64,000 nt of DNA from Streptomyces radicis (GTDB lineage: Bacteria; Actinomycetota; Actinomycetes; Streptomycetales; Streptomycetaceae): contig NZ_RBDY01000005.1 in NCBI RefSeq assembly GCF_003626575.1, forward strand, positions 62,001 to 126,000. The letters are read 5' to 3'. Under the pieces are notes generated by a model, which was given only the letters and a program-made list of their open reading frames with translations, searched no databases and was not told the origin of the DNA. Below are positions 22,258 through 32,630 of the stretch, piece by piece. Each line of letters opens with the position of its first letter. The first letter of the stretch is position 1. The translations under genes were made by a program, and so were the position numbers.

Positions 22258-23694
22258 ATGGCGGAAGAGGCGCACATCGGGGTGACCGGGCTCGGGGTGA
22301 TGGGCCGCAACCTCGCCCGGAACTTCGCCCGCCACGGGCACACCGTCGCCGTGCACAACCGGACGGTGTCGCGCATGCAGCGGATGATCGAGGATTTCGG
22401 CGGCGAGGGCGCCTTCGTGCCCGCCGAGTCGCCCCGCGACCTGGTCGCCGCGCTGCGACGCCCGAGGCGCCTGGTCACCATGGTCAACGCGGGCCACGCC
22501 ACCGACGCGGTGATCGACGAGTTCGCGCCGCTCCTCGAGCCCGGCGACATGATCATGGACGGCGGGAACGCCCACTTCCAGGACACCCGGCGCAGGGAGG
22601 CCGCGCTCAAGGAGCGCGGCCTGCACTTCGTCGGCTGCGGCATCTCGGGCGGCGAGGAGGGCGCGCTGCACGGGCCGAGCATCATGCCGGGCGGCTCCCC
22701 CGAGTCCTACGAGGCGCTCGGCCCGCTGCTCGAGAGCATCGCCGCCCGGGTGAACGGCGAGCCGTGCTGCACCCACATCGGCCCCGACGGCGCGGGCCAC
22801 TTCGTCAAGATGGTGCACAACGGCATCGAGTACGCCGACATGCAGCTCATCGCCGAGTCCTACGACCTGCTCCGCGAGGTCGCCGGGTACGCCCCCGCCC
22901 GGATCGCGGACGTCTTCCGCGGCTGGAACGAAGGGCGGCTCGACTCGTATCTCATCCAGATCACCGCCGAGGTGCTGGCCCACACCGACGCCGCCACGGG
23001 AGGGCCGTTCATCGACGTGGTGGCCGACCGGGCCGAGCAGAAGGGCACCGGGCGCTGGACCGTGGGGACCGCGCTCGACCTGGGGGTGCCCGTCTCTGGC
23101 ATCGCCGAGGCCGTCTTCGCCCGCTCGCTCTCGGGCCACGCCGAGCCGCGCGAGGCGGCGGCCGGGCTGCCGGGCCCGGCGCGGCCCGAGCTGCACCCCG
23201 ACGACGCGCGGCGGTTCACGGACAACGTGGAACAGGCGCTGTACGCCTCGAAGATCGTCGCCTACGCCCAGGGCTGGCACCTGATCCAGACCGGCAGCCA
23301 GCAGTACGGCTGGGACATCGACCGGGGCGCGGTCGCCGCGATCTGGCGCGGCGGCTGCATCATCAGGGCGCGCTTCCTCGACGAGATCCGCGCCGCCTAC
23401 GGCGGGGGCCGGGCCCCCGTGACGCTGCTGACGGACCCGACGTTCCGGCGGGCGCTGGACGAGGCGCAGAACGCGTGGCGCCATGTGGTCGCGCAGGCAA
23501 CGGAGTTGGGCGTGCCCGCGCCCGGCGTCTCCGCGGCGCTCGCGTACTACGACGCGCTGCGCGCGGGGCGGCTGCCCGCCGCGCTGGTGCAGGGCCTGCG
23601 GGACTACTTCGGCGCGCACACCTATGAACGGACCGACCGGGAGGGCTCGTTCCACACCCTCTGGGGCGGCGACCGCTCGGAGGAGAGCGCCTGA
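22258..23694 (+). CDS. gnd: 6-phosphogluconate dehydrogenase, decarboxylating
   Basis: 478 residues, the usual length of the long NADP-type enzyme. Start ATG 22258 with GGAAAGGGG upstream. Rossmann motif 'GVTGLGVMGRNLARNFARHG', then 'GISGGEEGALHGPSIMPGG' and catalytic 'HFVKMVHNGIEYADMQLIAE' (Lys/Asn/Glu). C-terminal all-helical domain has 'KGTGRWTVGTALDLGVPV' and 'YGWDIDRGAVAAIWRGGCIIR'. Oxidises 6-phosphogluconate to ribulose 5-phosphate and CO2, supplying NADPH. It links with gluconate import (gntP) and transketolase (39083) in the pentose phosphate pathway, although these lie kilobases apart. Confidence 0.95.
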   Translation: MAEEAHIGVTGLGVMGRNLARNFARHGHTVAVHNRTVSRMQRMIEDFGGEGAFVPAESPRDLVAALRRPRRLVTMVNAGHATDAVIDEFAPLLEPGDMIMDGGNAHFQDTRRREAALKERGLHFVGCGISGGEEGALHGPSIMPGGSPESYEALGPLLESIAARVNGEPCCTHIGPDGAGHFVKMVHNGIEYADMQLIAESYDLLREVAGYAPARIADVFRGWNEGRLDSYLIQITAEVLAHTDAATGGPFIDVVADRAEQKGTGRWTVGTALDLGVPVSGIAEAVFARSLSGHAEPREAAAGLPGPARPELHPDDARRFTDNVEQALYASKIVAYAQGWHLIQTGSQQYGWDIDRGAVAAIWRGGCIIRARFLDEIRAAYGGGRAPVTLLTDPTFRRALDEAQNAWRHVVAQATELGVPAPGVSAALAYYDALRAGRLPAALVQGLRDYFGAHTYERTDREGSFHTLWGGDRSEESA

Positions 23695-23738
23695 CCGGCG
23701 GATCACCGGAGGCGGCGGATCACCGGAAGAGCCCGGCC

Positions 23739-24350
23739 TCAGGACGGCAGGGTCCAGCGGGTGGCCGTGCGGCGCCACGCCTCGTCCCAGGCGGCGATGC
23801 GGCGGCGTTCGATGGCGCGGACGACGACGGCGTGGACGACCTTCCCTGCGACGAGGACGACGCTGCCCGCCAGGGCGCCCCAGCCGATCGACCGGTAGCG
23901 GATCTCCTCGGGGTCCATCGGTGGCTCGGCGATCGCCCCGTCGCGGCCGGTCCACACCGTCACCCGGTCCCCCGCCGTGAGCCCGGGGGCCACCTCGGCG
24001 GTGCCGGTGCGCGCGGTGCCCTCGCCCACGGCGTACCGCACCTCGGCCGGATACGTCGTCGTCCCGGCCTCGAAGGCTCCGGGCTCGGGGACGTCCTCGA
24101 GCAGCTCGGCCGTGGCGTGCCGCCCGGCGTCGGCCTCCCGTTCGGCGCGCGTGGTCAGGATGTCATGGGCGGCCGCGCCCGCCGCGAGCCCGGCCAGCGG
24201 GGTGGCGGTGCCGACCGCGACGGCGAACAGCACCCCGAGCCACGCCTGGAGCACGTCGCCGCGGCGACGCAGCGGGTTGCGCCGCCACCGCCACCACGGG
24301 TCGGTGCGGACGGGAGGCGGCGGCGCGGCGCGGGGTATCGGGTCCGACAC
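23739..24350 (-). CDS. Rv1733c-like two-transmembrane protein
   Basis: 203 residues from a GTG at 24350 with AGGAGAGG upstream. N-terminal 'RWRRNPLRRRGDVLQAWLGV' is the hallmark of the Rv1733c family, followed by a transmembrane helix (about 34-60). The extracytoplasmic domain (about 60-150) contains a 'PGLTAGDRVTVWTGRDG' segment, and a second helix lies near residues 155-175. In mycobacteria Rv1733c belongs to the dormancy regulon. Here the gene follows a TraR/DksA-type protein in the same direction. Function unknown. Confidence 0.75.
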   Translation of the reverse strand: MSDPIPRAAPPPPVRTDPWWRWRRNPLRRRGDVLQAWLGVLFAVAVGTATPLAGLAAGAAAHDILTTRAEREADAGRHATAELLEDVPEPGAFEAGTTTYPAEVRYAVGEGTARTGTAEVAPGLTAGDRVTVWTGRDGAIAEPPMDPEEIRYRSIGWGALAGSVVLVAGKVVHAVVVRAIERRRIAAWDEAWRRTATRWTLPS

Positions 24351-24370
24351 GGTCCTCTCCTTCCTGTGGG

Positions 24371-24415
24371 GCGACGGGGCTTCAGGGGACGGGGCTTCAG
24401 GCGACGGGGCTTCAG
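24371..24415 (-). repeat. 15-bp tandem repeat, three copies, each with a stop codon
   Basis: GCGACGGGGCTTCAG (24371-24385), GGGACGGGGCTTCAG (24386-24400) and GCGACGGGGCTTCAG (24401-24415). On the reverse strand each unit contains TGA in the frame of the short ORF at 24412-24498. Confidence 0.85.
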
Positions 24416-24498
24416 GCGACGCGATCGGGCCAGGGCTCTGGCGGCGTGAGCGCGGGGTGGCGCCTGGCCGAGCGCAGGGCCTCGACGGCGCCGCGCAA
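24412..24498 (-). CDS. Possible 28-residue small ORF between TraR-like and Rv1733c-like genes
   Basis: Reverse-strand TTG 24498 to TGA 24412 encodes a peptide ending PALTPPEPWPDRVA, with almost exclusively G/C third positions. The frame is continuous with that of the upstream TraR gene beyond its stop, so it might instead be a former C-terminal extension. Its stop codon is the one multiplied by the 15-bp repeat. Weak start evidence. Confidence 0.3.
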   Translation of the reverse strand: MRGAVEALRSARRHPALTPPEPWPDRVA

Positions 24499-24525
24499 GG
24501 GCGCGGCGCGGAACGTCGCCCGTGG

Positions 24526-24882
24526 TCATCGGCCGACCTCCCGCGTCCGGTGGCAGGGCGCGCAGTAACGGGCCTGTGGAACGATCACGAGCCGGGGCAG
24601 CGCGATGGCGTGCCCGCAGCGTCGGCAGACGCCGTAGGAGCCGTTGTCCATGCGTTCGATGGCGGCCTCGACGTCGGCGAGGACCATGCGGGCGGAGGCG
24701 CGCAGGGCGACCTGGACCTCGCGCCGTGAGGCGGCGCCCGAGGGGGCCGCCTCCCCGGGTCCGGCGAGCTGCGCGAGCTGGGCCAGCCTGAAGTCCCGCT
24801 GCTCGACGAGGCTTTCGCGCAGCGCGGCCAGCTCGGCCCCGGGCAGGCCCGCGTTGTCCGCGCCGATGAGCCGGTGGTCCAT
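24526..24882 (-). CDS. TraR/DksA-type C4 zinc finger protein
   Basis: 118 residues. An N-terminal coiled-coil-like region (GAELAALRESLVEQRDFRLAQ) is followed by 'DVEAAIERMDNGSYGVCRRCG' and 'ARYCAPCH'. The zinc finger is C-x2-C-x17-C-x2-C, characteristic of DksA/TraR. Such proteins insert their coiled coil into the RNA polymerase secondary channel; whether this one keeps the acidic tip is not obvious. First gene of a likely three-gene unit ending with the Rv1733c-like gene, and divergent from a two-component system. Confidence 0.85.
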   Translation of the reverse strand: MDHRLIGADNAGLPGAELAALRESLVEQRDFRLAQLAQLAGPGEAAPSGAASRREVQVALRASARMVLADVEAAIERMDNGSYGVCRRCGHAIALPRLVIVPQARYCAPCHRTREVGR

Positions 24883-25187
24883 GGCTGCACCCCTTCGTCG
24901 ATGGCGCCCGCGGAGGGGCGGATACACAGGAGCCCCGGCGGTTCGCCGGAGCGGGGAGGGTCCGGGCGGGTGACCCGGCGCACGGCGCACGTGTCCCACG
25001 TCTGCCACTGTGGCCGGGCGCGGCGGCGTGGGCCATCGGTCGCCGACCCCATTTCGGGTGGGTCGCGCGATGCAGACGCGCGCGGCGCCGCGCCCGTGCG
25101 GCCGCCGCGGATGGGCCGGGCCCCCCATCGACCCGCGCGCCCGCGACCAGGCAGTCTTGGGGGTGTGGGCGACGAGGTGGGAAGAGA
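24883..25187. other. Divergent intergenic region before the two-component system
   Basis: 305 bp without a convincing gene. One notable feature is the inverted repeat GATGGG (25110-25115) and CCCATC (25124-25129) with an 8-base spacer, 59 bp before the kinase start; it could be a response-regulator site. No clear -10/-35 pair is visible. Confidence 0.4.
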
Positions 25188-26171
25188 ATGACAACGGTGA
25201 AGGAGGCGTGGCGTCCGGTGTCCCTGTTCTGGCGGATCTTCGGATTGAACGCCGTGGTGCTCGGCACGGCCACCGCGCTGCTGCTGTGGGCGCCCGTGAC
25301 CGTGTCGGTGCCGGTGCTCGCGGCCGAGGCGCTCATCCTGCTGACCGGCCTCGCCGTGCTGCTGGTCGCCAACGCCGCCCTGCTGCGGATCGGCCTCGCG
25401 CCACTCGACCGGCTCACCCGGCTGATGTCCACCGTGGACCTCCTGCGGCCCGGGCAGCGCCTGCCGGTGGAGGACCATGGCGTGATGGCCGAGTTGATCC
25501 GCGGGTTCAACGCCATGCTGGAGCGGCTCGAGGCCGAGCGGGCCACCGCGAGCGCCCGGGTGCTCTCCGCGCAGGAGGCCGAGCGGCGCCGCATCGCCGC
25601 CGAGCTGCACGACGAGGTGGGCCAGAGCCTGACCGCGGTCCTGCTCGGCCTCAAGCGCGCCGCCGACCAGGCGCCCGAGCCGCTGCGCGGCGAGCTGCTG
25701 CTCGCGCAGGAGACCACGCGCGACAGCCTGGACGAGGTGCGCCGCGTCGCCCGCCGCCTGCGCCCCGGGGTGCTCGAGGACCTGGGGCTCACGGCGGCGT
25801 TGGCGTCCCTGGCCGCGGACTTCACGACCCACGCGGGGGCCAAGGTCTCACGGAGCGTCGAGGCGGGGCTGCCGCCGCTGGACCGCGAGGTGGAGCTGGT
25901 GATCTACCGCGTCGCGCAGGAGGGGCTGACCAACGTCGCCCGCCACGCGGGGGCCGACCACGTCGCGCTCGCCCTGCACCGCGTCGGCCCCGCCGTCGTC
26001 CTGCGGATCGACGACAACGGCCGCGGCGTCGGCCCGGCCCCCGAGGGCGCCGGGATCCGGGGCATGCGCGAACGCGCCCTGCTCGTGGGCGCCACCCTCG
26101 ACATCGCGCCAGGGCCCGAAGGCGGCACCCGGGTGCTGCTGACCGTTCCCGACCCGGGAAGGAGTGTGTGA
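25188..26171 (+). CDS. Intramembrane-sensing histidine kinase, NarX/DesK-like (HisKA_3)
   Basis: 327 residues. Two transmembrane helices (about 16-36 and 42-62) are separated by only a few residues, so there is no extracellular sensor domain. A HAMP linker follows (about 63-118). The HisKA_3 dimerisation helix is 'AERRRIAAELHDEVGQSLTA' with phospho-acceptor His141. The HATPase_c domain has 'YRVAQEGLTNVARHAGA' (N box) and 'RIDDNGRGVG' (G1). It should autophosphorylate and pass phosphate to the response regulator three bases downstream. The signal is unknown and is probably sensed in or at the membrane. Confidence 0.92.
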   Translation: MTTVKEAWRPVSLFWRIFGLNAVVLGTATALLLWAPVTVSVPVLAAEALILLTGLAVLLVANAALLRIGLAPLDRLTRLMSTVDLLRPGQRLPVEDHGVMAELIRGFNAMLERLEAERATASARVLSAQEAERRRIAAELHDEVGQSLTAVLLGLKRAADQAPEPLRGELLLAQETTRDSLDEVRRVARRLRPGVLEDLGLTAALASLAADFTTHAGAKVSRSVEAGLPPLDREVELVIYRVAQEGLTNVARHAGADHVALALHRVGPAVVLRIDDNGRGVGPAPEGAGIRGMRERALLVGATLDIAPGPEGGTRVLLTVPDPGRSV

Positions 26172-26174
26172 CCC

Positions 26175-26840
26175 ATGACCGACGCGACCGCGGCCCCGAC
26201 GCGGGTCCTCCTGGCCGACGACCACGCGCTGGTGCGCAGGGGCGTGCGGCTCATCCTCGAGGGAGAGCCCGACTTCACCGTCGTGGCCGAGGCGGGCGAC
26301 GGCGCCGAGGCCGTCGAGGCCGCCCGCGCCCACCACCCCGACCTGGCCGTCCTCGACGTCGCCATGCCGCGCATGACCGGGCTCCAGGCCGCCCGCGAGC
26401 TCGCCCAGTCGCGACCGGATCTGCGCATCCTGATGCTGAGCATGTACGACAACGAGCAGTACTTCTTCCAGGCCCTCAAGGTCGGCGCCTGCGGCTATGT
26501 CCTCAAGTCGGTCGCCGACCGCGACCTGGTCGCCGCCTGCCGCGCGGTGATGCGGGGCGAGCCGTTCCTCTACCCCGGTGCGGTCACGGCCCTGATCCGC
26601 AACTACCTCGACCGCGCCCGCGCGGGCGAGGAGGTCCCCGACAGCGTCCTGACGCCCCGCGAGGAGGAGGTGCTCAAGCTCGTCGCCGAGGGGCACTCGT
26701 CGCAGGACATCGCCGACACCCTCGTCATCAGCGTCAAGACCGTGCAGCGGCACCGCGCGAACCTCCTGCACAAGCTGGGCATGCGCGACCGCCTCGAGCT
26801 GACGCGTTACGCGATCCGCGCCGGGCTGATCGAGCCCTGA
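26175..26840 (+). CDS. NarL/FixJ family response regulator
   Basis: 221 residues. Receiver domain with acidic pair 'LLADDHALVRRGV', phosphorylation site Asp61 in 'DLAVLDVAMPRMTGLQ', and 'GYVLKSV' Lys. C-terminal LuxR-type HTH: 'LTPREEEVLKLVAEGHSSQD' with 'SVKTVQRHRANLLHKLG'. Partner of the upstream kinase, encoded three bases away. Terminated by a strong bidirectional hairpin. Target genes unknown; the neighbouring divergent TraR/Rv1733c-like unit is a candidate. Confidence 0.93.
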   Translation: MTDATAAPTRVLLADDHALVRRGVRLILEGEPDFTVVAEAGDGAEAVEAARAHHPDLAVLDVAMPRMTGLQAARELAQSRPDLRILMLSMYDNEQYFFQALKVGACGYVLKSVADRDLVAACRAVMRGEPFLYPGAVTALIRNYLDRARAGEEVPDSVLTPREEEVLKLVAEGHSSQDIADTLVISVKTVQRHRANLLHKLGMRDRLELTRYAIRAGLIEP

Positions 26841-26849
26841 GACTCCCGG

Positions 26850-26890
26850 GGGAAGGGGGGCGCGGGCACAAGGCCCGCGCCCCCCTTCCC
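26850..26890. terminator. Perfect 18-bp bidirectional terminator
   Basis: Arms 26850-26867 and 26873-26890 are perfectly complementary over 18 bp around the loop ACAAG. The hairpin sits between the convergent response regulator (ends 26840) and GH1 gene (ends 26907). There is no long T-run. Confidence 0.85.
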
Positions 26891-26906
26891 TTCAGGGGAG
26901 AAGCGG

Positions 26907-28313
26907 TCAGCGGCCGCGCGTCAGGCGGACCGTGTCGCGGTACCAGGCGCCGCTGTCCTTCACGGTGCGGCGCTGGGTGTCGTAGTCGACGCGGACGATG
27001 CCGAACCGCTTGTCGTAGCCGTAGGCCCACTCGAAGTTGTCGAACAGCGACCAGGCGAAGTAGCCGCGCACATCGGCGCCCGCCTCGCGGGCCGCGCCGA
27101 CCGCCCGCAGGTGCTCGGCGAAGTACGCGGTGCGGTCGGCGTCGTGCACGGTGCCGTCCGCCTCGGCGACGTCGTCGAACGCGGCACCGTTCTCCGTGAC
27201 GACGAGCGGCAGCCCGTACTCCTCGTGCAGCCTGACCAGCAGCGCGGTCAGGCCCTCGGGCACGATCTCCCAGTCCATCGCGGTGACGGGCCTGCCGAAC
27301 GGCACGGCGCGCACGACCGGTTGGCCGTCCGCGTCGGTGGTGGAGCCGTCCTCGGCCGTGCCCGCGAACCGGTGGCTCGAGTAGTAGTTGACGCCCAGCA
27401 CGTCCAACGGCGTGGAGATGGCCGCCAGGTCGCCGTCCTGGACCGGCAGGGTGACGCCGCGCGACGCCAGGTGCTCGACGACGTCCTCGGGGTAGTGGCC
27501 GCGCACCAGCGGGTCGAGGTAGACGCGGGCGGCCAGGCCGTCGGCGCGGCGGGTGGCCGCCAGGTCGGCCTCGGAGTCGCTCGCGGGGACGGCGTGGCCC
27601 ATGTTGAGGGTGATGCCGAGGTCCAGGTCGACGCCGCCCTTGGCGCGCAGCCGCCGGGCCGCGAGGCCATGGCCGAGCAGCAGGTGGTGCACGGCGTGCA
27701 TCGCGGCGCCGAAGTCCTTGCGCCCCGGGGCGTGCAGGCCCTGGTCGTAGCCCAGCATCGCCGAGCACCAGGGCTCGTTCAACGTCGTCCAGTGCACGAC
27801 CCGGTCGCCCAGGGCGTCATGGGCGAGATCGGCGTAGTCGGCGAAGCGCAGCGCGGTGTCCCGCGCGGGCCAGCCGCCCGCGTCCTCCAACTCCTGGGGC
27901 AGATCCCAGTGGTACAGCGTCACCCAGGGGGTGATGCCGCGGTCGAGCAGGGTGTCGACGAGGCGGTCGTAGAACGCGATGCCACGCGCGTTGACCGGGC
28001 CGCTGCCGCCCGGCTGGATGCGGGGCCAGGCCAGCGAGAAGCGGTAGGCGTCCACGCCGAGCCCGGCGATGAGGTCGACGTCCTCGGTGTACCGGTGGTA
28101 GTGGTCGCACGCGACGTCGCCGTTCTCGCCGTTGACGACGGCGCCCGGGACGCGGCAGAAGGTGTCCCAGATGGAGGGGCTGCGGCCGTCCTCGGCGACC
28201 GCGCCCTCTATCTGGTACGAGGACGTGGCGACGCCCCAGCGGAAGTCGCGGGGCAGCCCGGGGATGGCCTGGGGCTCGGCCGCGACGGCGGACGGCCTGG
28301 TGGTGGCGGTCAT
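26907..28313 (-). CDS. GH1 beta-glucosidase
   Basis: 468 residues from the ATG at 28313. Family 1 glycoside hydrolase: 'FRWGVATSSYQIEGA' at the N-terminus, acid/base in 'WTTLNEPWCSAMLGY', nucleophile in 'PLVVTENGAAFDD', and substrate-binding 'GYFAWSLFDNFEWAYGY' at the C-terminus. No signal peptide, so it is cytoplasmic and would hydrolyse imported cellobiose or other beta-glucosides to glucose. Last gene of the LacI/Opp-type operon, 17 bp after the ATPase gene. Confidence 0.93.
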   Translation of the reverse strand: MTATTRPSAVAAEPQAIPGLPRDFRWGVATSSYQIEGAVAEDGRSPSIWDTFCRVPGAVVNGENGDVACDHYHRYTEDVDLIAGLGVDAYRFSLAWPRIQPGGSGPVNARGIAFYDRLVDTLLDRGITPWVTLYHWDLPQELEDAGGWPARDTALRFADYADLAHDALGDRVVHWTTLNEPWCSAMLGYDQGLHAPGRKDFGAAMHAVHHLLLGHGLAARRLRAKGGVDLDLGITLNMGHAVPASDSEADLAATRRADGLAARVYLDPLVRGHYPEDVVEHLASRGVTLPVQDGDLAAISTPLDVLGVNYYSSHRFAGTAEDGSTTDADGQPVVRAVPFGRPVTAMDWEIVPEGLTALLVRLHEEYGLPLVVTENGAAFDDVAEADGTVHDADRTAYFAEHLRAVGAAREAGADVRGYFAWSLFDNFEWAYGYDKRFGIVRVDYDTQRRTVKDSGAWYRDTVRLTRGR

Positions 28314-28330
28314 GACGATGACGCTCCTGG

Positions 28331-29331
<1,001 letters not shown>

Positions 29332-29335
<4 letters not shown>

Positions 29336-30369
29336 GGCCGGTCGTCCTTCCGGATGGTGGTCCCTGGCGCGGTGGCGGCGGGCGGGCGCGGGGCCGCCTC
29401 GGCCTCGGCGTCGCCGTGGCCCGGGCGGACGACGGGCGTGAAGCCGACGCGCATCCTGACCCTGCGGTCGGCGCGCCCGTCGGAACGCAGCCGGGGGTTG
29501 ATGAACTCGTCGATGCCGAAGTTGATGAGGGCGAGGGCGGTGCCGAGCAGCGCGATGCACAGGCCCGCGGGCACGAACCACCACCAGGCGTCCTGGGCGA
29601 GCGCCTGGTTGGACTGGGCCCAGAACAGCACGGTGCCCCAGTTCCAGTGGGAGATGTCGGCGACGCCTATGAACGCCAGGGTGATCTCCGAGAGCACGGC
29701 GAAGATCACGGTGCCGATGAAGCCCGACGCGATGACCGGGGTCAGGTTGGGCAGCAGCTCGAAGACGATGATGCGCCACGTGGACTCGCCGGTGGCGCGC
29801 GCCGCTTGGACGTAGTCGCGGCCGCGCAGCGACAGCGTCTGCGCGCGCAGCACGCGCGCGCCCCAGGCCCATGACGTGAGGCCGATGACCAGCGCGATGG
29901 TGAAGTCGTTGGTCTCGGGGAGCTGGCTGGTGACGATGATGATCAGCGGCAGCCCTGGGATGACGAGGAACACATTGCTGAGCGACGAGAGCACCTCGTC
30001 GCCCACGCCGCCGAGATACCCGGCGGTGACCCCGATCAGGACGCCGAGGACGGTGGCGATCACGGCGGCGAGCAGGCCGACGACCAGCACGCCCCTGGTG
30101 CCCACGAGGATCTGGGAGAAGATGTCCTGGCCGGTCTGCGTGGTGCCGAACGGGTGGTCCCAGGACGGCGGTTGGAGCAGCTCCTCGCTGCGCGCCGACG
30201 GGTCGTAGGGCGCCAGCCATGAGCCGGCGATCGCGAGCAGGACGAAGACGCCGAGGATGGCCACGCCGACGAGCGTCTTGCCGTTGCGCAGGAAGCGCAG
30301 CCGGTCGCGGCGCGGTCCCCCGGCGCTCTCGCCCGCGGCGACGGCGGTGTCTGTGGCTTGGAGTGCCAT
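29332..30369 (-). CDS. Opp/Dpp-type ABC permease (DppC-like), sugar operon
   Basis: 345 residues. N-terminal cytoplasmic tail, first helix (about 30-52), then 'PFGTTQTGQDIFSQILVGTR' (DppC signature) and a BPD_transp_1 core with coupling helix 'RDYVQAARATGESTWRIIV'. The C-terminal 40 residues after 'DEFINPRLRSD' form a polar Pro/Ala-rich tail. In the paralogous mannoside operon the equivalent tail is continuous with the ATPase (47390-49285). Here the two genes are separate but overlap by four bases. Confidence 0.9.
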
Positions 30370-30373
30370 GGCG

Positions 30374-31350
30374 CTACGCCTCCCGTCGGGTGCGTGGGTC
30401 GAGGAGCAGGTACACGAGGTCGGCCACCAGGTTGGCGGCGAGCACCGCGAGGGTGACGAAGAGGAAGACGCCCTGCATCAGCGGGTAGTCCTTGGCGCTG
30501 ACGCCCTGGAAGAGGACATAGCCGATGCCCGGGTAGGAGAAGACCATCTCGACCAGCAGCGTTCCGCCGACGATGAAGCCGAGGGAGAGCGCGAAGTTGG
30601 AGATGTTGGGGAGGATGGCGTTGCGGGCGGCGTAGGAGAACATCACGCGGCGCTCGGGCAGGCCCTTGGCGTGCGCCACCAGGACGTAGTCCTCGGCGGA
30701 GACGGACACCATCATGTTGCGCATGCCGAGGATCCAGCCGGCGATGGCGCTGATGACGATGGTGACGCCGGGCAGCGTTCCGTGGTAGATCGCGCTGGAG
30801 ATGAACTCCCAGTCCCAGCCGGGCAGCAGGCCGTTGTCATAGGCGCCCGACGCCGGGAAGATCGGCCACTGCACGGCGAAGAGGGCGATGGCGATCAGGC
30901 CGAGCCAGAAGTACGGGATGGCCGAGATGAACGTCGTGACCGGCAGCATGCTGTCGAGCCACGAGCCGCGCCGCCAGCCCGCGTAGACGCCGATGCCGGT
31001 GCCGAGCAGGAAGCTGAGGACGGTGGTGATGCCCATGAGGGTCAGCGTCCACGGCATGGACTGGCTGATGATGTCGGAGACGCCGGTGGGGAAGTAGGTG
31101 AACGAGGTCCCCAGGTCGCCGCTGAACAGGTTGCCCCAGTAGTCGAGGTACTGGCTCCACAGCGACGCCTCCTGGTCGAGGCCGAAGAGGGTGCGCAGCG
31201 AGTCGATGGCCTGGGTGCTGAGCTGGCCCTGGTAGCGGGTGATCAGCGCCTGCACCGGGTCGCCCGGCATCATGCGGGGGATGAAGAAGTTGATGGTGAT
31301 GGCCGCCCAGGCGCTGAAGAGGTAGAAGCCGAGGCGTTGCAGCAGATACC

Positions 31351-31354
<4 letters not shown>
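30374..31354 (-). CDS. Opp/Dpp-type ABC permease (DppB-like), sugar operon
   Basis: 326 residues from a GTG overlapping the stop of the upstream ATPase gene (GTGA). N-terminal '[21 protein letters not shown]' is typical for DppB-type permeases of the family. Six helices follow, with coupling loop '[19 protein letters not shown]' and the end 'YLLLDPRTR'. Pairs with the DppC-like permease four bases downstream. Confidence 0.9.
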
Positions 31355-32532
<1,178 letters not shown>

Positions 32533-32630
32533 CGGCCGTTGATCGGCGAAGGGGCGCCCGCCCCCGCCGCGGCAGGCGCGGGGATGAGGTGCGGCGGGGG
32601 CGGGCGGGCGGGGAACCGGCTGCGCCGGCG

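Noticed and set aside
24371..24415. Short tandem repeats here and at 1403, 11058 and 21190 as CRISPR-like arrays
   Set aside because: Units of 9-15 bp are directly adjacent with no spacers and no cas genes are present.
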